This document shows, piece after piece, positions 21,730 through 31,617 of a stretch of 43,366 nt of DNA; position 1 is the first letter of the stretch; each line of letters starts with the position of its first letter. The notes below the pieces were generated by a model that searched no databases, had not been told where the DNA came from, and worked only from the letters and a program-made list of their open reading frames with translations. Source of the stretch: Candidatus Woesearchaeota archaeon. GTDB taxonomy: Archaea > Nanobdellota > Nanobdellia > Woesearchaeales > GW2011-AR9. The translations under genes were made by a program, and so were the position numbers. The stretch spans positions 1 to 43,366 of the forward strand of contig JABJOX010000028.1 of assembly GCA_018664115.1 (NCBI GenBank), given 5' to 3'.

Positions 21730-24700
21730 ATGACTAAAATAAATAGGATTGCAATTCATGGATTCAAGAGTTTTGCTCACAAGACAGATGTTCCTTTTGA
21801 TAGTAAATTTAATTGTATACTGGGTCCTAACGGGAGCGGGAAATCAAATATTGGGGATGCACTTTGTTTCGTTCTAGGTAGAATTTCAGCTAAATCTATG
21901 CGGGCAGAGAAAGCCGCGAATTTAATTTTCAACGGTGGTAAGAAAAAAACTCCTGCTCAGAAAGCTTATGTAGAGATTGCTTTTTGTAATAAAAATAATA
22001 TCTTTCCTCACCAAGATAAAGAAATTGTAGTTAATAGAACTATTACTAAAAAAGGAGCTAGCACTTATCGGATTAATGATAAGAAACATACTCGGTCAGA
22101 AGTGTTAGACTTATTATCTGCTGCAAAAATTAATCCTGACGGGCACAATATTGTTTTACAGGGAGACATCATGAAATTTGTTGATATGTCTCCAGTAGAA
22201 AGAAGAAAAGTTATTGAAGAAATTAGTGATGTTTCTGCTTATGAAGAAAAGAAACATAAAGCAACTTTAGAATTAAATAAAGTTGAAGATAAATTAAATA
22301 ATGCTGAAATAATTCTTAAAGAGAGAAAAACCTATTTACGAGAATTAAAAAAAGATCGTGACCAGGCTTTGAAATTTAAAGAATTGAAAGATCAAATTGA
22401 TTCTTATAAAGCTACTAATTATCATTTGCAAATTGAAGAAAAAGAGAAAGTTAAAGCTAAGTATGATCAAGAGATGGGTAAGAATCATGGTAAGATTGGT
22501 TCTGCAGAAAAACAAATTGAAAAATTGTTGACTACTATTAAAGTTAATAAAGAAAAAATTTCTACAATCAATAAAGAGATTGAACAGAAAGGTGAGAAAG
22601 AACAATTAACTATTCATCGGGAAATTGAAGATTTGAAAGTTTCCCTTACTAAAGATAAAGCGAGAATTTCGACATTGAAAGATGAGATTAATAAAATTCA
22701 ACAAAGGAAAGATCAGTTTGGTCAAGAATTGACTGATTTGGATGATAAGTTTTCTTCTTCTGGTGAAAAACAAAAAGATTTACAATTAAAAATTAAACAA
22801 AAAAATAATGAGATTGAAAATTTAGGAAAAAGTATTGCTGCTTTTAAAAAGAAAAATAAAATTGAATCTTCACAGGAAATTGAAGAAGAACTTGAAAGTA
22901 AAGATAAACTAATTGAACAGAAGCAAGAAGAAGTACAAAAGATTCGTCAGGAACAACAAGAATTATTAAGAGAAAAAGATAAAGTAGAGTATCAATTGGA
23001 AACTATTGACGAGAAGATTAAGAAAGTTAAAGAAATTGAAAAAGAAAGTAAAGGGCAATTGAAAGAATTGCAAGATAAGAAAACTAATTTTAAGCAATCA
23101 ACTTTAAGATTAAACCAATGTTTAGATCAGGATAGTAGTTTTGCTTCTCAGCTTGCTAATGCTCGTCGAAACTTAGTGGGTTTACAAGAAAAACATTCAC
23201 AATTAAATGCGAAAACAATGTCTATTCAAGCAGGGTTATCAGGTAATCGGGCAGTTTCTTCAATTTTAGATAATAAGAAAAAGTTTAAAGGCGTACATGG
23301 AACTATCTCGGAATTAGGGCAAGTAAAGAGAAAGTTTGCTACTGCTTTAGAAACTGCTGCTGGTGGAAGAATGCAACAAATAGTAGTTGACAATGAACAA
23401 GTTGCCGCTGATTGTATTAAGTATTTGAAAAATAATAAGTTGGGTTCTGCTTCGTTTATTCCTTTAAATAAAATTCGTTATCGTGAAGTTTCTTCTGATG
23501 ATAAAAGGTTATTAAAGACGAACGGTGTACAAGATTTTGCGATTAATTTAGTTTCATTTAAATCACAATATCAAAAAGCGTTTGCTTATGTTTTTGGTAA
23601 CACTTTAGTTGTGGATGATATCAGTGTGGCTAGAAATGTAGGTATTGGGAAAATTAAAATGAGTACTATTGACGGAAATATTGCTGAGGCTAGTGGTGTT
23701 ATGCGTGGCGGTTTTTTAAGAAAATCTTCAGTGGGTTTTAAAGAAAAAGATTCTTTAGAACAGTTGGAGGGTATAGAAAGAGAAATTGCTGAGATAGAAA
23801 ATGTTATCTCTTCTGTGGAAACAAAAAGAGCAGCAAATGAACAAGAAATTAGTTCTTTAAGAAATTTGAAAGGGGAGTTAGAAGTTGATGTTATCAAGTT
23901 GGAAAAAACTTTACACTTAGATGGTTCAGATTTATCAATGACTGGTGATTTGAAGAAAGAGTTACATGATCAATTAAAAGAAGTTAATGAAAAGTTAGGA
24001 AATATTGGTAAAAATGTCTCTGTTATTAACCAGGAATTAGCAGGATTGAAAACAAAAAAACATACTTTAAGATCACAAATTTCTGAATTAAGAAATCCTA
24101 GATTGTTAGCACAGTTAAGTGCATTTGAAGAGTCTAAACAATCGAATAAAGAGGATTTAATTCGATTAGAGAATGAATTAAAGAACAGTTCTGAACAAGT
24201 AAGTCAGTTAATTTCTCCAGAGAAAGAGAAGATTAAAGAGATTCTTAAACAACATCAGAAAGAAGAAGTAGAATTCAATTCTGAGATTAAGAAATTATCT
24301 GAAACTATTAAAAATGGGGATAAAAATTTAGACCAAAAAGAAAAGAATAGTAAAGAGTTTTATTCTAAGTATCGGGAATTATTTAATCAAAGAGAAAAAT
24401 TCAGTACAGAGACTAATAAAGCAGAGAACGAAATGGAAAATGTTCGAGAGAAAGTTCGTGGTAGTGAAAGAGAAATCAATTTAGTTTCGTTAAGAAATGC
24501 GGAAGTGAAAGCCAAACTTGCTGCTTTGAAAGAAGGATTTAGCAAATATAAAGATGCTCAAATATTGAAAGGTAAAACTAAAGAAGAATTGCAACGAGAA
24601 ATTAATAAATTTGAAGTTATGTTAGGACAGATGTCTGCTGTAAACATGAAAGCGTTAGAAGTTTATGAAGAAGTAGAGAAAGAATATACTAAACTTGTTA

Positions 24701-25221
24701 ACAAGAAAGATTCGTTAGGAACAGAAAAAACTGATGTTTTATCATTAATGAACGAGATTGAAACTAAGAAAAAAGATCAGTTTATGAAAACATTTAATGA
24801 TGCTAACGAGAATTTCAGAACAATCTTTGAAAGTTTATTCAAGAAAGGTAAAGCCTATTTACAATTAAACAATCCTAACAAACCATTTGAAGATGGTTTA
24901 AGTATTAAAGTTAAACTTACTGGGACAAGATTTATGGATATCAAATCTCTTTCTGGGGGAGAGAAAACACTTACTGCTTTATCGTTCATTTTTGCTATTC
25001 AGGAATATCAACCTGCTTCATTTTATATCTTAGATGAGATTGATGCCGCTCTTGATAAACATAATTCTGATACTCTTGCGAAACTGATCAGAAATTATTC
25101 TGGCAAAGCTCAATATTTAGTAATTTCTCACAATGATGCGTTGATTTCAGAAGCAGATAATCTTTACGGTGTTTCAATGAACGAGCATGGAATTAGTAAA
25201 GTTACTAGTTTGAAGATATAG
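21730..25221 (+). CDS. smc: Chromosome partition protein SMC
   Basis: Dimeric ATPase that folds and segregates the chromosome. N-terminal head with Walker A LGPNGSGKSNI, then a long coiled coil (about 155-490), a hinge (about 500-660; VHGTISELGQVKRKFATALETAAGG, MRGGFLRK), a returning coiled coil (about 680-1000), and the C-terminal head with signature LSGGEKTLTALSF and Walker B FYILDEIDAALD. The 1163 residues are normal. I start at MTKINRIAIHGFKSF; the ORF-track start at 21661 lies inside the palindromic operator and its first 23 residues do not fit SMC. No ScpA/ScpB gene follows. Confidence 0.96.
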   Translation: MTKINRIAIHGFKSFAHKTDVPFDSKFNCILGPNGSGKSNIGDALCFVLGRISAKSMRAEKAANLIFNGGKKKTPAQKAYVEIAFCNKNNIFPHQDKEIVVNRTITKKGASTYRINDKKHTRSEVLDLLSAAKINPDGHNIVLQGDIMKFVDMSPVERRKVIEEISDVSAYEEKKHKATLELNKVEDKLNNAEIILKERKTYLRELKKDRDQALKFKELKDQIDSYKATNYHLQIEEKEKVKAKYDQEMGKNHGKIGSAEKQIEKLLTTIKVNKEKISTINKEIEQKGEKEQLTIHREIEDLKVSLTKDKARISTLKDEINKIQQRKDQFGQELTDLDDKFSSSGEKQKDLQLKIKQKNNEIENLGKSIAAFKKKNKIESSQEIEEELESKDKLIEQKQEEVQKIRQEQQELLREKDKVEYQLETIDEKIKKVKEIEKESKGQLKELQDKKTNFKQSTLRLNQCLDQDSSFASQLANARRNLVGLQEKHSQLNAKTMSIQAGLSGNRAVSSILDNKKKFKGVHGTISELGQVKRKFATALETAAGGRMQQIVVDNEQVAADCIKYLKNNKLGSASFIPLNKIRYREVSSDDKRLLKTNGVQDFAINLVSFKSQYQKAFAYVFGNTLVVDDISVARNVGIGKIKMSTIDGNIAEASGVMRGGFLRKSSVGFKEKDSLEQLEGIEREIAEIENVISSVETKRAANEQEISSLRNLKGELEVDVIKLEKTLHLDGSDLSMTGDLKKELHDQLKEVNEKLGNIGKNVSVINQELAGLKTKKHTLRSQISELRNPRLLAQLSAFEESKQSNKEDLIRLENELKNSSEQVSQLISPEKEKIKEILKQHQKEEVEFNSEIKKLSETIKNGDKNLDQKEKNSKEFYSKYRELFNQREKFSTETNKAENEMENVREKVRGSEREINLVSLRNAEVKAKLAALKEGFSKYKDAQILKGKTKEELQREINKFEVMLGQMSAVNMKALEVYEEVEKEYTKLVNKKDSLGTEKTDVLSLMNEIETKKKDQFMKTFNDANENFRTIFESLFKKGKAYLQLNNPNKPFEDGLSIKVKLTGTRFMDIKSLSGGEKTLTALSFIFAIQEYQPASFYILDEIDAALDKHNSDTLAKLIRNYSGKAQYLVISHNDALISEADNLYGVSMNEHGISKVTSLKI

Positions 25222-25271
25222 TTGGATTATTTTTTAAATGATTTAGAATTTATTTTTGTTAGAATTATTAA

Positions 25272-26219
25272 TTACAACAATCCTAGCACTTTAGGTTGCA
25301 CTTGTTTTTTTCGAGACACTACTTTTGGTAAATAAATTATTCCACCATTTAAACCAGTGATGGTCTCCACTTTTTTATTAAACAGTTTTTTAATCTTATT
25401 TTCGTTTCCGGCGAAGAATAAGTAAGTATTGCCTGCAATAATCTCTGTTATCATCAGGAACATGGCTTCATGGTTTCTTTTTTGTAATCTGATTAATTCT
25501 TTAAGGATTTCTTCTTTTCTGGACATGATTTTGTTGAACCCTAATACTGGTGCTTGGCCAATGCCTATCTTTTTTGTTCCTTGACGATAAGTTTTAAAGT
25601 CGGTAAGAATGATTTTATTAGCGCTATGTTTTATTGTATCGCAGCCAGCTTCTAATAGTTCATGGCCATACTTTTGCAGATTAACTTTGGCAATCTTGGC
25701 TAACTTTTTGGCTAAGACCCTATCTTTTGGAGTTGTAGTTGGACTTTTCAATAGTAAAGTATCAGAGATGATTGCAGAAAGAATCATCGCGGCTATTTTT
25801 CTACTGAATGGGATTCTGAACCAGCTATATCTATCAGCAATGATGGCGGCAACAGCTCCTCTCGGTTCGTTTTCAAAGGGAATTGGATGGATTGTTTCCA
25901 CATCGCCAATACGATGGTGGTCAATAATTTCTAAGATGTTAGCTTCGCGGATATTTTTTATTGCTTGTTCAATTTCATTATGGTCAATAATGATAATGTT
26001 TTTATTTGTGGCATCTTTTAGTAGAACGGGTGTTTTTACTTTCCACTTTTTTAAAATAAATTTTGTTTCAGAATTTAGTTCTCCTGCTCTTGCGGGAACA
26101 ACATTACGTTTATGTTTTTCTTTTAAGAAATGGGCATAAGCGATTGCGCCACAAACTGAATCTGTGTCTGGATGCAGATGGCCAATCACATAAATATTCT
26201 TATCACGCACTCTTTTCAT
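25272..26219 (-). CDS. ppaC: Manganese-dependent (family II) inorganic pyrophosphatase, DHH/DHHA2
   Basis: Hydrolyses pyrophosphate to phosphate. The DHH domain shows YVIGHLHPDTDSVCGAIAYA, IIDHNE and EIIDHHRIGD; the DHHA2 domain has HEAMFLMITEI and the closing basic RKKQVQPKVLGLL that corresponds to the substrate-binding SRKKQ(V)xP motif. The 315 residues are normal. I start at MKRVRDKNIYVIGH (26219) rather than 20 codons upstream, since TATA-like ATATTTAAAC (26241-26250) is about 27 bases before it. Alternative: another DHH phosphoesterase, but SRKKQ makes pyrophosphatase most likely. Confidence 0.9.
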   Translation of the reverse strand: MKRVRDKNIYVIGHLHPDTDSVCGAIAYAHFLKEKHKRNVVPARAGELNSETKFILKKWKVKTPVLLKDATNKNIIIIDHNEIEQAIKNIREANILEIIDHHRIGDVETIHPIPFENEPRGAVAAIIADRYSWFRIPFSRKIAAMILSAIISDTLLLKSPTTTPKDRVLAKKLAKIAKVNLQKYGHELLEAGCDTIKHSANKIILTDFKTYRQGTKKIGIGQAPVLGFNKIMSRKEEILKELIRLQKRNHEAMFLMITEIIAGNTYLFFAGNENKIKKLFNKKVETITGLNGGIIYLPKVVSRKKQVQPKVLGLL

Positions 26220-26330
26220 ATTCTTAGAGAAAGTTTTGAGGTTTAAATATGTTTTGTATTGGGGGTGAAATAAAAACATTTATAAATGATAATATATTAG
26301 TTGTATTATATAAAAGGGTGATAAAAGTTA

Positions 26331-29300
26331 ATGGATAGTAGATTTAATCAATTGTTTTCAGTTTTTGCTATATTTATCGTAGTGATTGGTTTTGGAGTTT
26401 TACTTAATTTAGATGATTCTCAGCTTAATAATGCTGAATTAAATTTTAATAATTTGTTTGGATCAGAAGGAAATGTTCTTACCGGTGCGGTTATTGGGAT
26501 TGGTTCTGGGGAAACTGGAGCTGATGAGTCTGTAATTGAAGAAGTAATTGTTGATGATGATTCAGAATCAAATTCTGTTATATTGAATGATGATTTGACT
26601 TTACATGCAAATTGTGGTGATGGTTTTGGTACTTGTGCTTGTGCTGATCAACTTCTCGGGAGTTATAATTTGTCTTTTGATTTAAGTTGTACTGATAGTG
26701 GTATAACTATTGGTGGTCCTAATCTTGTTTTTGATTGTAGGGGGCATAGTATTACTGGAGATGGCGGTGGTGGTCCGGATACTGGTTTTACAAATAATGG
26801 GGTTTGGAGTAATGTTACTATTAAAAATTGTGTTATTGGGGGATTTGGACAGGGGATTAATTTTCAGCACGCTGTTAATGCCACAATTTGGAATAATACT
26901 ATTGGTCATATTAATATTAGCGAACCTGCTTGGGGAATTAGTTTTACTAATTGTTCTGAAGCAAATATTTCTAATAATGTTGTTACTAATATTAGTTCTG
27001 ATAATCTAGATAGTCCATATGGTATTCAGTATGCTGAAGCTATGAATAGTGCTCTTTATGATGCTGTAATTTATAGTAACAATATTTCTCGAATTTATGG
27101 GGTAGATAATCTTGTTCCTTATGGTTTGGGTATAGGTGATGCAAATTTTCCTACTCTTAATAATGTTAGATTTGAGAATAATATAATTGAGAATATTAAT
27201 TGTACTACTGGTAGTACGGGTACTTGTGCACTTTTAGGTGGTATTGGTCTTAAAATTAGTAGTGGGACTAATTTTAATATTTCTAATAACCAATTTAATT
27301 ATTTAGGGACGGGAATTATACCTGACCAACCTAATTTAAGAATTGTCAATAATGATTTTAAATCTAGTTCTTATGGTATCTACAATTTAAATAATGTAGG
27401 GGCAGCTAGTACTCGTTTTAATCATAGTTGGATTGAAAATAATACTTTTGATGGATTAACAGAAGGCGTTTATCTTTTTGGAAATAATCATAATAATACT
27501 TTTTTGAACAATAACTTTAGTAATAATTTACCATTTTCTATTCGGGATGATACAGTTAGTATTACTAACAATACTGTGATTTACAATAGTTCTATGGGAG
27601 AAATCAAATGGGATAAAGCAAATATTACTACTAGTATCACTTTAGGGGTTAATTCATCTGATCTTTATATTGAAAATGGTACTATTGGTTTGCTTAACAG
27701 TATTAATATGTTTAAGTTGAATGATACAGCCAGATTAACATTCAGAGGTTTAGCTTATTCTGCTGCTCCGTTCTTGTTAAAAGATGGAACTAGATGCGAT
27801 AATGGAAATGCTTGTAACATTACTTATGATGCTAGTACGGGGATCTTGCTAGCTAATGTCAGTAGTTTCAGTAATTATACCTTACAAGAGGGAGTTGATT
27901 CTACTCTTCCTTACTTTGATCCCACTCCAACAAATCAGTCTGTAGAATATGGAAGTGAATTTAATTATGATGTTAATGGTACTGATGAAACTGCAGTGGG
28001 AAATTATTCAGTTAATGATACTACTCAATTTAGAATTAATGGAAGTGGTATGATTAGCAATGCAACTCATCTACATTATGGCGTGATTGCTCTTAATGTT
28101 TCTTTAAATGATTCTAGTAATAATGTTAATAGTACAATTATTTTTATTAATGTGACTGATACTACGCCTTCTAGTTTTAGTCCTACTCCTACAAATCAAA
28201 CCGTTCAATATTTGGCTAACTTTTTTTATGATTTAAATGGTTCTGATAATTATAATGTTAGTAGTTTCACTGTTAATGACACTAATCAGTTTAAAATTAA
28301 TTCTAGTGGTGGATTGACAAACGTTAGTAATCTTCATTATGGTGTGATTGCAGTTAATGTAAGTGTTAATGACACTTTTAACAATACTAATAGTACAATC
28401 ATTTTTGTTAATATTACCGATACCACTCTTCCAAGATTTGACCCTACTCCAACAAATCAATCTATGGAATACTTAGTTAATTTCTTTTATGATTTAAATG
28501 GAAGTGATAATTATAATATTAGTAGTTTTACAATCAATGATACAGTGAGTTTTAAGATTAATAGTAGTGGTGGATTAACAAATAAAACTAATAATGTTTT
28601 GGCAGGATTTTATGGAATAAATGTTAGTGTTAATGATACTTTTAACAATACAAATTCTACAATTATCTTTATTAATGTTTCAGATACTATCTCTGCAACA
28701 ATAGATGTTATTGGTCCTGTTGGTCCAACTAATGGTACGACCGTAGAATTGATGTTATTAACATCAGAGAATGCCAGTTGTTATTATAAAAACGCAACTA
28801 TTGGTTATACCCCTTTCAATGTTACTTTAGCGAATACTACTCATCAACATATTTTGAATAATAGTTTTTCTGCAGGTAATCACCAGTACAATTTCTTTTG
28901 TAATGATACCTCTAATAATAATGCTAGTGCTTCAATAACATTATTGGTTACAACTACCAATGTCACTAATTCTAGTGTGGTTTCTTCAACTTTAACAGCT
29001 AATACCTCTAATATTTTAGATTTAACTACAGAATTAAATTTAACGTTTAATGTTTCTAAAGATTATTCTCCGGCGATTTCAGTTTCAATGTACAAGTATA
29101 ATACTACCCCGGAAACGAGTGCTTTTGCAATTACAGGAAGTACTATTACTGAATTTAAATATTATGTGATTGATGCGCCTGCTGTTTCTGGTAATATTAA
29201 TAAAATTACAATGAAATTTACTTATAATGAAACTGATGTTGTTGCTGCAGGAATTGCTGAAGCTGATCTTAAAGTTTATTATTATAATGCGACTGCTGGT

Positions 29301-30209
29301 ACTTGGACTGAAGAAAGTGAGCAGGGTGTAGATACAGATTTAAATCATCTTGAAGTTAATGTTACTCATTTAAGTACTTTTATTTTAGGTAAAGCTGCTG
29401 TGACGGCTGCTGCTAGTGCTGCTGCTAGTAGTTCTAGTAGTAGTTCAAGTTCGGGTAGTAGTGGTAGTGGTTTACCGCCTGCCCCTACACCGTCTGCAGG
29501 ATCAGCGGCTGCGGCTTTTATTGAGGATAAAAGTGATACCTCGGAAGATGAAGAAAAAGTTCAAGAAGCATCTTCAGAGTTAGATGAAGAAAGACGTTTA
29601 GGAATTATTGGTTGGGATAAATATAAAGGGATCATTATTAACTTAAGTGGGATTCTGATTGGGGTTCTTGTTCTGGTAATTATTGGCAGTTTATTTGTTC
29701 GGTCACATCATAATCTTTTGTTAAAGAGAAAATATAACACTGGAGAAACTATTTGGTCAAAGATTAAACTGTTCTTTAGAGATAATAAGAAAAATGTTAA
29801 ATTAACTTTGATGATAATTGCGGGTTTATTATTCTTGGGATTGTTAGTTTATTTAATTTATTCTTCCTGGTCTCAAATTGTTTTATCTTTAAGTAAAGTT
29901 TGGGCTTGGTTGTATACTGTTGGGATTTTGAATCAGTTTAGGGGTATTTTTATAGCGTTAATTATATTACTAATTATTGGTGCTTTATTTATTAGGTCTC
30001 ATCATGAATTTTTATTGAAAAAAAAAACTGAGAAAGTTAACAAGTTTAAATGGAAAACTTTTTTTAAAAAACACGGGAAAATGATCAAATTGGTTTCAAT
30101 AATTGTTCTTATCTTATTGGTTTTGGCAGTTATAATTTATTTAATTTATTTTTATTTTTCAGCTATTAGTTCTTTTTTTAGTAGGATTTGGTCTTGGTTG
30201 TTTAATTAG
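26331..30209 (+). CDS. Large surface protein: beta-helix, cadherin-like repeats, PGF-pre-PGF-like domain, C-terminal TM region
   Basis: 1292 residues. N-terminal hydrophobic anchor (about 8-26), VLTGAVIG (49-56) and an acidic linker; a NosD-type right-handed beta-helix (about 90-430; many NNT/NIS turns such as NISNNVVTNIS); three about 85-residue repeats opening with FDPTPTNQS; a PGF-pre-PGF-like domain near 900-1020 (EADLKVYYYNATAGTW, VTHLSTFILGK); a Ser/Ala linker; then a duplicated membrane module (about 1100-1292) with IIGSLFVRSHHNLLLKRK and IIGALFIRSHHEFLLKKK. Asn-X-Ser/Thr sequons are very dense, suggesting heavy glycosylation. A GGGTGAT SD lies 8 bases before the ATG. Paralogue of the 2385-residue protein. 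Probably cell-surface attachment or host contact (inference). Confidence 0.85.
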   Translation: MDSRFNQLFSVFAIFIVVIGFGVLLNLDDSQLNNAELNFNNLFGSEGNVLTGAVIGIGSGETGADESVIEEVIVDDDSESNSVILNDDLTLHANCGDGFGTCACADQLLGSYNLSFDLSCTDSGITIGGPNLVFDCRGHSITGDGGGGPDTGFTNNGVWSNVTIKNCVIGGFGQGINFQHAVNATIWNNTIGHINISEPAWGISFTNCSEANISNNVVTNISSDNLDSPYGIQYAEAMNSALYDAVIYSNNISRIYGVDNLVPYGLGIGDANFPTLNNVRFENNIIENINCTTGSTGTCALLGGIGLKISSGTNFNISNNQFNYLGTGIIPDQPNLRIVNNDFKSSSYGIYNLNNVGAASTRFNHSWIENNTFDGLTEGVYLFGNNHNNTFLNNNFSNNLPFSIRDDTVSITNNTVIYNSSMGEIKWDKANITTSITLGVNSSDLYIENGTIGLLNSINMFKLNDTARLTFRGLAYSAAPFLLKDGTRCDNGNACNITYDASTGILLANVSSFSNYTLQEGVDSTLPYFDPTPTNQSVEYGSEFNYDVNGTDETAVGNYSVNDTTQFRINGSGMISNATHLHYGVIALNVSLNDSSNNVNSTIIFINVTDTTPSSFSPTPTNQTVQYLANFFYDLNGSDNYNVSSFTVNDTNQFKINSSGGLTNVSNLHYGVIAVNVSVNDTFNNTNSTIIFVNITDTTLPRFDPTPTNQSMEYLVNFFYDLNGSDNYNISSFTINDTVSFKINSSGGLTNKTNNVLAGFYGINVSVNDTFNNTNSTIIFINVSDTISATIDVIGPVGPTNGTTVELMLLTSENASCYYKNATIGYTPFNVTLANTTHQHILNNSFSAGNHQYNFFCNDTSNNNASASITLLVTTTNVTNSSVVSSTLTANTSNILDLTTELNLTFNVSKDYSPAISVSMYKYNTTPETSAFAITGSTITEFKYYVIDAPAVSGNINKITMKFTYNETDVVAAGIAEADLKVYYYNATAGTWTEESEQGVDTDLNHLEVNVTHLSTFILGKAAVTAAASAAASSSSSSSSSGSSGSGLPPAPTPSAGSAAAAFIEDKSDTSEDEEKVQEASSELDEERRLGIIGWDKYKGIIINLSGILIGVLVLVIIGSLFVRSHHNLLLKRKYNTGETIWSKIKLFFRDNKKNVKLTLMIIAGLLFLGLLVYLIYSSWSQIVLSLSKVWAWLYTVGILNQFRGIFIALIILLIIGALFIRSHHEFLLKKKTEKVNKFKWKTFFKKHGKMIKLVSIIVLILLVLAVIIYLIYFYFSAISSFFSRIWSWLFN

Positions 30210-30293
30210 TTGATTTGTGATTAATTCTTTATTTAAGAGAAAATAGGTAAAGTTTAAAACGTAGGCTTCTTTTTCTGATATGTTATGAACTTT

Positions 30294-30314
30294 CAAAAAC
30301 TTAATCAGTTTTTG
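30294..30314. other. Perfect 8-bp stem-loop upstream of the NOG1-like gene
   Basis: CAAAAACT and AGTTTTTG flank TAATC, followed by a T-rich stretch. It lies in the 131-base gap after the 1292-residue protein and could be its transcript end or lie in the leader of the GTPase gene. Confidence 0.3.
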
Positions 30315-30340
30315 TCTTTCATTTTTAATGAAATTAAAAA

Positions 30341-31306
30341 ATGAATTTCCAAAACATTGCACCAATTGAAACTAACAAACAGTTGTTGAACTTAGCTTTT
30401 GCTAAAGCTAGAGTTAAAGGTAAGTCTAAAAAACTAAAAGGTAATTGGTTACAAATTATTCGTCAGAAAGAGGCTTTAAAGTTAGATATAGTTAAAGATA
30501 CAATTGTTCCCAGACTTGATAAAGTTTTAAAATCTTTTCCAGCAACCGCAGATTTGTCTGATTTTTATACCAAATTAATGAATTTAACTTTAGATTATCC
30601 TAATTACAAGAAATCTTTAGGTGCAGTCAACTGGGCAATGGGGAAAATTAGACTTTTGCACAAAAGTTATGTTTCTAAAATAATTAAATGTAAAGATCGT
30701 GAAGCCATTAAAGATCTTTCCAAACAATTTTATGGTCGATTATCTTCATTACTTAAACAAGTCTCTCCAAATTTTGTTTATTTAGAAAAATGTAGAAGAA
30801 TCATGAAAAATTATCCTGATATTAAAGAATTGTTTACTGTTTGTATTTATGGTTTTCCTAATGTAGGTAAAACTACTCTTTTGAATAAATTGACTGGAAC
30901 AAGAGCACAGGTTGCTGCTTATGCTTTTACCACAAAAAGTGTTAATGCGGGTTATTTTAAAGTAGGGGATAAAAAAATACAGGTTTTAGATGTTCCGGGA
31001 ACTTTAGCTAGAAAAGAAAAGATGAACGCTATTGAATTACAAGCAGATTTAGTGGCTAAAGAACTTGCTGATTCGATTATTTATGTTTTTGATTTAAGTG
31101 AGCAAGGTGGTTTTTCTATTAAGAAACAGGAACAGTTATTACAGAATTTAGGACTGAAAAAGAAAGTATTGGTATATTTAAGTAAATTAGATTTAGTTGG
31201 GCCTGAAGTTCTTGCTGGGTTTAAAGAAAAGTATTATTCTTCAGAAGAGATCAAAGAAAAGATTGTTTCTTTTGTAAAAATTGACCCTGAACCAGTGGTT
31301 GATTAG
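30341..31306 (+). CDS. NOG1-type GTPase (large-subunit ribosome assembly)
   Basis: TRAFAC GTPase of the OBG/NOG1 group. The N-terminal helical domain (about 1-160; KARVKGKSKKLKGNWLQIIRQKE and AVNWAMGKIRLLHKSYV) is typical of NOG1. G motifs: G1 GFPNVGKTTLLNKLTG, the TTKSVNAG switch I region, G3 DVPGTLARKEKMNAIE and G4 SKLD (in place of NKxD). At 321 residues it has the compact archaeal form without the eukaryotic C-terminal extension. Expected cytosolic, associated with 50S precursors. Confidence 0.88.
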   Translation: MNFQNIAPIETNKQLLNLAFAKARVKGKSKKLKGNWLQIIRQKEALKLDIVKDTIVPRLDKVLKSFPATADLSDFYTKLMNLTLDYPNYKKSLGAVNWAMGKIRLLHKSYVSKIIKCKDREAIKDLSKQFYGRLSSLLKQVSPNFVYLEKCRRIMKNYPDIKELFTVCIYGFPNVGKTTLLNKLTGTRAQVAAYAFTTKSVNAGYFKVGDKKIQVLDVPGTLARKEKMNAIELQADLVAKELADSIIYVFDLSEQGGFSIKKQEQLLQNLGLKKKVLVYLSKLDLVGPEVLAGFKEKYYSSEEIKEKIVSFVKIDPEPVVD

Positions 31307-31345
31307 TTGTTAATTGATTTATGGTTCTTTGACATTTTTTTATCT

Positions 31346-31566
31346 GGTTATTAATTATTTCTAGTTCTTTTTGTCTTGTGGGGTTACATTGTAGTAATTT
31401 ATGGCTACATGGTGGCAAATTATGTGCCAAATAGCCTAAAAAAATTGTGATTTTATTTTGGTTATTAATTTATTAATTATTTCTGGTTCTTTTGGTCTTG
31501 TCTGGGCTACATAATAGTAAAAAATAGTTACATGGTGGTAAATACTTTGCTAAATGACCTAAAAAA
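31346..31566. repeat. Two imperfect direct repeats of about 100 bp upstream of the duplicated-HTH gene
   Basis: The unit beginning GGTTATTAATTATTTCT (from about 31346) and ending GCCTAAAAAA recurs from about 31459 (with a small insertion) to 31566. Each copy holds two of the operator-like sites listed below. The 31307-31617 gap contains no gene. Confidence 0.65.
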
Positions 31567-31594
31567 TGGTTACATAATAGTAAGATTTATAAAG
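31383..31594 (+). promoter_or_regulatory. Array of five palindromic 15-bp sites plus TATA box
   Basis: Sites start at 31383, 31404, 31506, 31527 and 31569 with the consensus G(T/C)TACAT-NN-T(A/G)G(T/C)AA. Distances are 21, 102, 21 and 42 bases, so three of four steps are multiples of 21 (two helical turns). Each site is an inverted pair GTTAC/GTAA(C). The last site touches TATA box ATTTATAAAG (31585-31594), itself about 25-33 bases before the TTG start. Likely bound by the adjacent duplicated-HTH protein (inference). Confidence 0.65.
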
Positions 31595-31617
31595 ATAATA
31601 AAGATTCTTTATTTAGT

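Noticed and set aside
25609-26139. 176-aa plus-strand ORF
   Set aside because: Lies fully antisense to the pyrophosphatase gene, and its sequence looks like a translated complement without domain signal.
30159-30365. 68-aa minus-strand ORF between the 1292-aa protein and NOG1
   Set aside because: Overlaps both flanking genes and has no TATA box or SD in the right place; the 8-bp hairpin lies inside it.
31383-31583. CRISPR-like short repeats
   Set aside because: Repeats are 15-bp, palindromic and promoter-proximal, with 6-87 bases between them and no uniform spacers or cas genes.
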